This document shows, in pieces, positions 62,189 to 64,000 of a DNA stretch of 64,000 bases. The DNA is from JANPIX01 sp031425195 (GTDB lineage Bacteria; Pseudomonadota; Alphaproteobacteria; Rhodobacterales; Rhodobacteraceae): contig JANPIX010000002.1 in assembly GCA_031425195.1 (NCBI GenBank), positions 43,385 to 107,384 on the forward strand, in the 5' to 3' direction. Made by a program: the position numbers and the translations under genes. Every line of letters starts with the position of its first letter. The first letter of the stretch is position 1. The notes under the pieces are model-generated. The model ran no database searches, was not told where the DNA came from, and saw only the letters and a list, made by a program, of their open reading frames with translations.

Positions 62189-62746
62189 ATGACAGATTCT
62201 GACATGGACGAAACAATGACCTCGACCACGCAAAAAGCCAAGAATATGGCTTCATCGGCGATGGATATGGCTGCGGATGCAGGTCGCACCATGAAAGACG
62301 AGGTATCGGCCCGTGCATCCGAAACGATGGGTGCGGTGCGTGACGCCGCCAGTGAACGCGCCGAAGGCGCGCGCGACAGCATCGTCGATGCAGGTGACCG
62401 CCTTGCCGAAACCCTGAACAACGAAGCGTCCAGCGCCGAAGGCATGCAGCAGCGCGTGCTCAGCGGACTGGCGACGGGTGTGTCCAGCGTGACCGACACG
62501 CTGCGCGGGCAGTCGATGGGCGACGTGATGGCCAGCGTCCGTGACTATGCACGGGCACATCCGGGCACGTTTGCCGTGGGGGCCGCTGTGGCGGGCTTTG
62601 CCTTGGCGCGTTTTCTGCGATCGTCGGGCAACGGCATGACGGCCGAGCAGCGCGCTGCCGAGGCTACGGACCGGATTTACCGTGATGCCGCGCGTCGCAG
62701 TGTTGACACGCTGGGTCACAACGCGCACCGGGAACCATTGGCATGA
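62189..62746 (+). CDS. YqjD/ElaB-like membrane-anchored helical protein
   Basis: A 185-residue protein. The first 120 residues form a long Ala/Glu/Asp/Arg-rich amphipathic helix with heptad-like repeats (AGRTMKDEVSARASETMGAV, RDAASERAEGARDSIVDAGD). A C-terminal TM helix follows (HPGTFAVGAAVAGFALARFL), as in YqjD/ElaB (DUF883), which tether ribosomes to the membrane in stationary phase. Start ATG 62189 has GGAGA just upstream; ATGs at 62186 and 62177 are alternatives. Its end overlaps the next gene by 4 bases. Confidence 0.68.
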   Translation: MTDSDMDETMTSTTQKAKNMASSAMDMAADAGRTMKDEVSARASETMGAVRDAASERAEGARDSIVDAGDRLAETLNNEASSAEGMQQRVLSGLATGVSSVTDTLRGQSMGDVMASVRDYARAHPGTFAVGAAVAGFALARFLRSSGNGMTAEQRAAEATDRIYRDAARRSVDTLGHNAHREPLA

Positions 62747-63174
62747 CAGAACACGACCAGGATCGTGCCGGGGCCCCTGGCCCCGGCGCGATGATGGCCG
62801 ATGTACTGGCCAGGGTTTCCCGGCTGGTACACGGCGAAGTGGCACTTGCACGGGCCGAGACGATGGAGCGGGTCAGTTCTGCCAGCCATGGCCTGATCTA
62901 CGCGGTGGTGGCTGTCGTTTTCGGCATCACCGCGATCAACGTTCTGGCGGCCGCGGCAGTCGCGGCTGTTGTTGCGATGGATGTGCATCCGATGTGGGCA
63001 TCCGTCATCGTCGCTGCAGTACTGATTGTTCTGACGGTGGCATTCGCCCTTTTTGCGGTAGGCCAGCTTCGCGATGCGGCAAAACTTCAGAAACGGACAG
63101 TGGCGTCGGTCAAACAAGACCTTGGAACGCTGCAAACCATGGTGAAAGGCACCCCCAATGGAAGACATGACTGA
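62743..63174 (+). CDS. Holin-superfamily membrane protein (YqjE-like)
   Basis: A 143-residue protein of the phage_holin_3_6/YqjE type. A soluble N-terminal helix with DVLARVSRLVHGEVALARAE precedes two TM helices: VVAVVFGITAINVLAAAAVA and SVIVAAVLIVLTVAFALFAV (about residues 55-78 and 85-108). The name reflects family membership and no phage genes are nearby. ATG overlaps the YqjD-like stop (ATGA), indicating coupled translation. E. coli yqjE likewise follows yqjD. Confidence 0.8.
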   Translation: MTEHDQDRAGAPGPGAMMADVLARVSRLVHGEVALARAETMERVSSASHGLIYAVVAVVFGITAINVLAAAAVAAVVAMDVHPMWASVIVAAVLIVLTVAFALFAVGQLRDAAKLQKRTVASVKQDLGTLQTMVKGTPNGRHD

Positions 63175-64000
63175 CCGCAGCGCGAGCGAGATCGCGCAGG
63201 AACTGGATCGCGAACGCGCGGGGCTGGAAACGGCAATCGGGGGGCTTCGTGAACGGCTGACGATGGACTCTATCGTCAGCGATGCTGTTGCCTATGCCAA
63301 GGAAAACATTGGACCTTATACCCGTGTGGTGGACGAGGCGGTGCGTGCCCGGCCGATGGCTGCCGTGATGGCGGGTGTCGGGTTGGCGTGGCTTGTTTTT
63401 GGGCGCAAGGACAAGGGCACCGGGTTTGGTGACGGAACCCTTGGCGGTACGAAGTACGAGGCGATGTCGCGGTGGGAAAGCGATGGCGGGCCGGTGATGG
63501 ACGAACTGCCTGACCCCACGTCTGACTGGATCACCGAGGCGGACCGTCTGCGGTATGAGGCATCGGGCGCGCTGGCGCGGATTGATGCCGCCACGCGGGA
63601 GAAGCTTCGCCCTGCCGTCGATCTGGCGCGGGAGCGGGCTGCGGTTCTTGGGCAACTTGCGAGCGACACCCGCAGGGCCATGTCGCACGGCCTTGATACG
63701 CTGGCCGCCGAGGCGCGGGGACGTGTGCTTGCTGCAAGGGAAAAAGCCTATGCTGCCCGCATGATGACCGCGCGCCAAGGGGTGCGGCTGATCGAAAAGC
63801 AGCCCATGATTTCGGGTGCGGTGGCGATGGCCATCGGTGCTGTGGTAGGCTCGATGCTGCCCCGCACGCGGGTTGAGGACCGGTTGTTCGGCGACGAGCG
63901 TGACCGTGTCATGGGCCAGGCGCAAGACGTTTTGCGCACGGAACGTGCCCGCGCGGGGGAGGCGGTGTCCGCCCTTGCGCTTGATCGCCGTCATGGCGGC
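63158..64000 (+). CDS. DUF3618-like protein (YqjK-like position), 5' part
   Basis: An open frame of 281 codons that runs off the right edge. It begins MEDMTDRSASEIAQELDRER with an N-terminal helix (AGLETAIGGLRERLTMDSIV) typical of DUF3618 proteins, then a first TM helix (RPMAAVMAGVGLAWLVFG, about residues 66-83), a 120-residue charged region with DWITEADRLRYEASGALARI, and a second hydrophobic stretch (MISGAVAMAIGAVVGSMLP). It overlaps the holin-like gene by 17 bases. ATG 63167 is an alternative start. It is the third gene of the YqjD/YqjE-like trio. Confidence 0.72.
   Translation, partial: MEDMTDRSASEIAQELDRERAGLETAIGGLRERLTMDSIVSDAVAYAKENIGPYTRVVDEAVRARPMAAVMAGVGLAWLVFGRKDKGTGFGDGTLGGTKYEAMSRWESDGGPVMDELPDPTSDWITEADRLRYEASGALARIDAATREKLRPAVDLARERAAVLGQLASDTRRAMSHGLDTLAAEARGRVLAAREKAYAARMMTARQGVRLIEKQPMISGAVAMAIGAVVGSMLPRTRVEDRLFGDERDRVMGQAQDVLRTERARAGEAVSALALDRRHGG

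Noticed and set aside
62743..63174. Prophage remnant suggested by the holin-family protein
   Set aside because: No other phage genes are nearby; the family includes the chromosomal YqjE proteins, and the gene is coupled to a YqjD-like gene.

Overview
The window is a high-GC, gene-dense piece of an alphaproteobacterial chromosome, most likely Rhodobacterales (Rhodobacteraceae/Roseobacter group). Supporting signs are a complete ccoNOQP-ccoGHIS cbb3 oxidase locus beside an fnrL regulator, an Hda-ppk-ppx run, a short ProS lacking the large editing insertion, the fumC-DUF4169-ribbon-helix-helix trio, two DUF1194 proteins, LdtR- and SspB-type proteins, and a GC-rich hairpin followed by GGGATATTTTTG of a kind common between Rhodobacterales genes. 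No rRNA, tRNA, insertion sequence, integrase or CRISPR array was seen.

Layout. 1-6.9 kb: a leftward block (AI-2E permease, Hda-like AAA+ protein, ppk, ppx, glyoxalase-like protein, GNAT acetyltransferase, djlA fragment), mostly overlapping by 1-4 bases. 7-15.4 kb: membrane-anchored NYN/PIN-like putative RNase, proS, aldo/keto reductase, a three-gene MDR/HTH/membrane-protein operon, ThuA-like protein, lolC/E-lolD and a ClpP-like periplasmic protein. 15.4-19.4 kb: DUF4832 and DUF1194 secreted proteins, a 0.75-kb tandem array of nested palindromes, and an A+T-richer orphan RTX protein. 19.4-29.2 kb: parE, epimerase, GST, a LuxR-type HTH fused to a hydrolase fold whose nucleophile and histidine appear to be lost, a MATE pump, aspC, sdhE and an LdtR/MarR regulator. 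29.2-33.7 kb: capsule genes kpsC, a Wza/KpsD-like exporter and kpsS. 33.8-42 kb: ribE, fumC and companions, methyltransferase, sspB, chromate transporter with a rhodanese-ChrB fusion, DUF1194, and an HWE histidine kinase.

42.1-51.9 kb is one functional unit: ccoS, ccoI, ccoH, ccoG (one operon) and ccoP, ccoQ, ccoO, ccoN (another), each preceded by a good FNR box, with a divergent universal stress protein and fnrL. It makes, metallates and regulates the high-affinity cbb3 oxidase under low oxygen.

52-64 kb looks like a general-stress and envelope block. A 61-residue protein is coupled by a GTGA overlap to a 2825-residue cyclic beta-1,2-glucan synthase. Next come divergent ferritin-like genes (DUF892 and DUF2383-like) and a trio resembling E. 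coli YqjD/YqjE/YqjK. Matches to the alphaproteobacterial general-stress (EcfG) promoter, GGAAC-N16-CGTT, lie before the glucan synthase operon and before the DUF892 gene, with a weaker one before the DUF2383-like gene. This shared promoter signature, the palindrome array and the LuxR-pseudohydrolase are the most interesting items.
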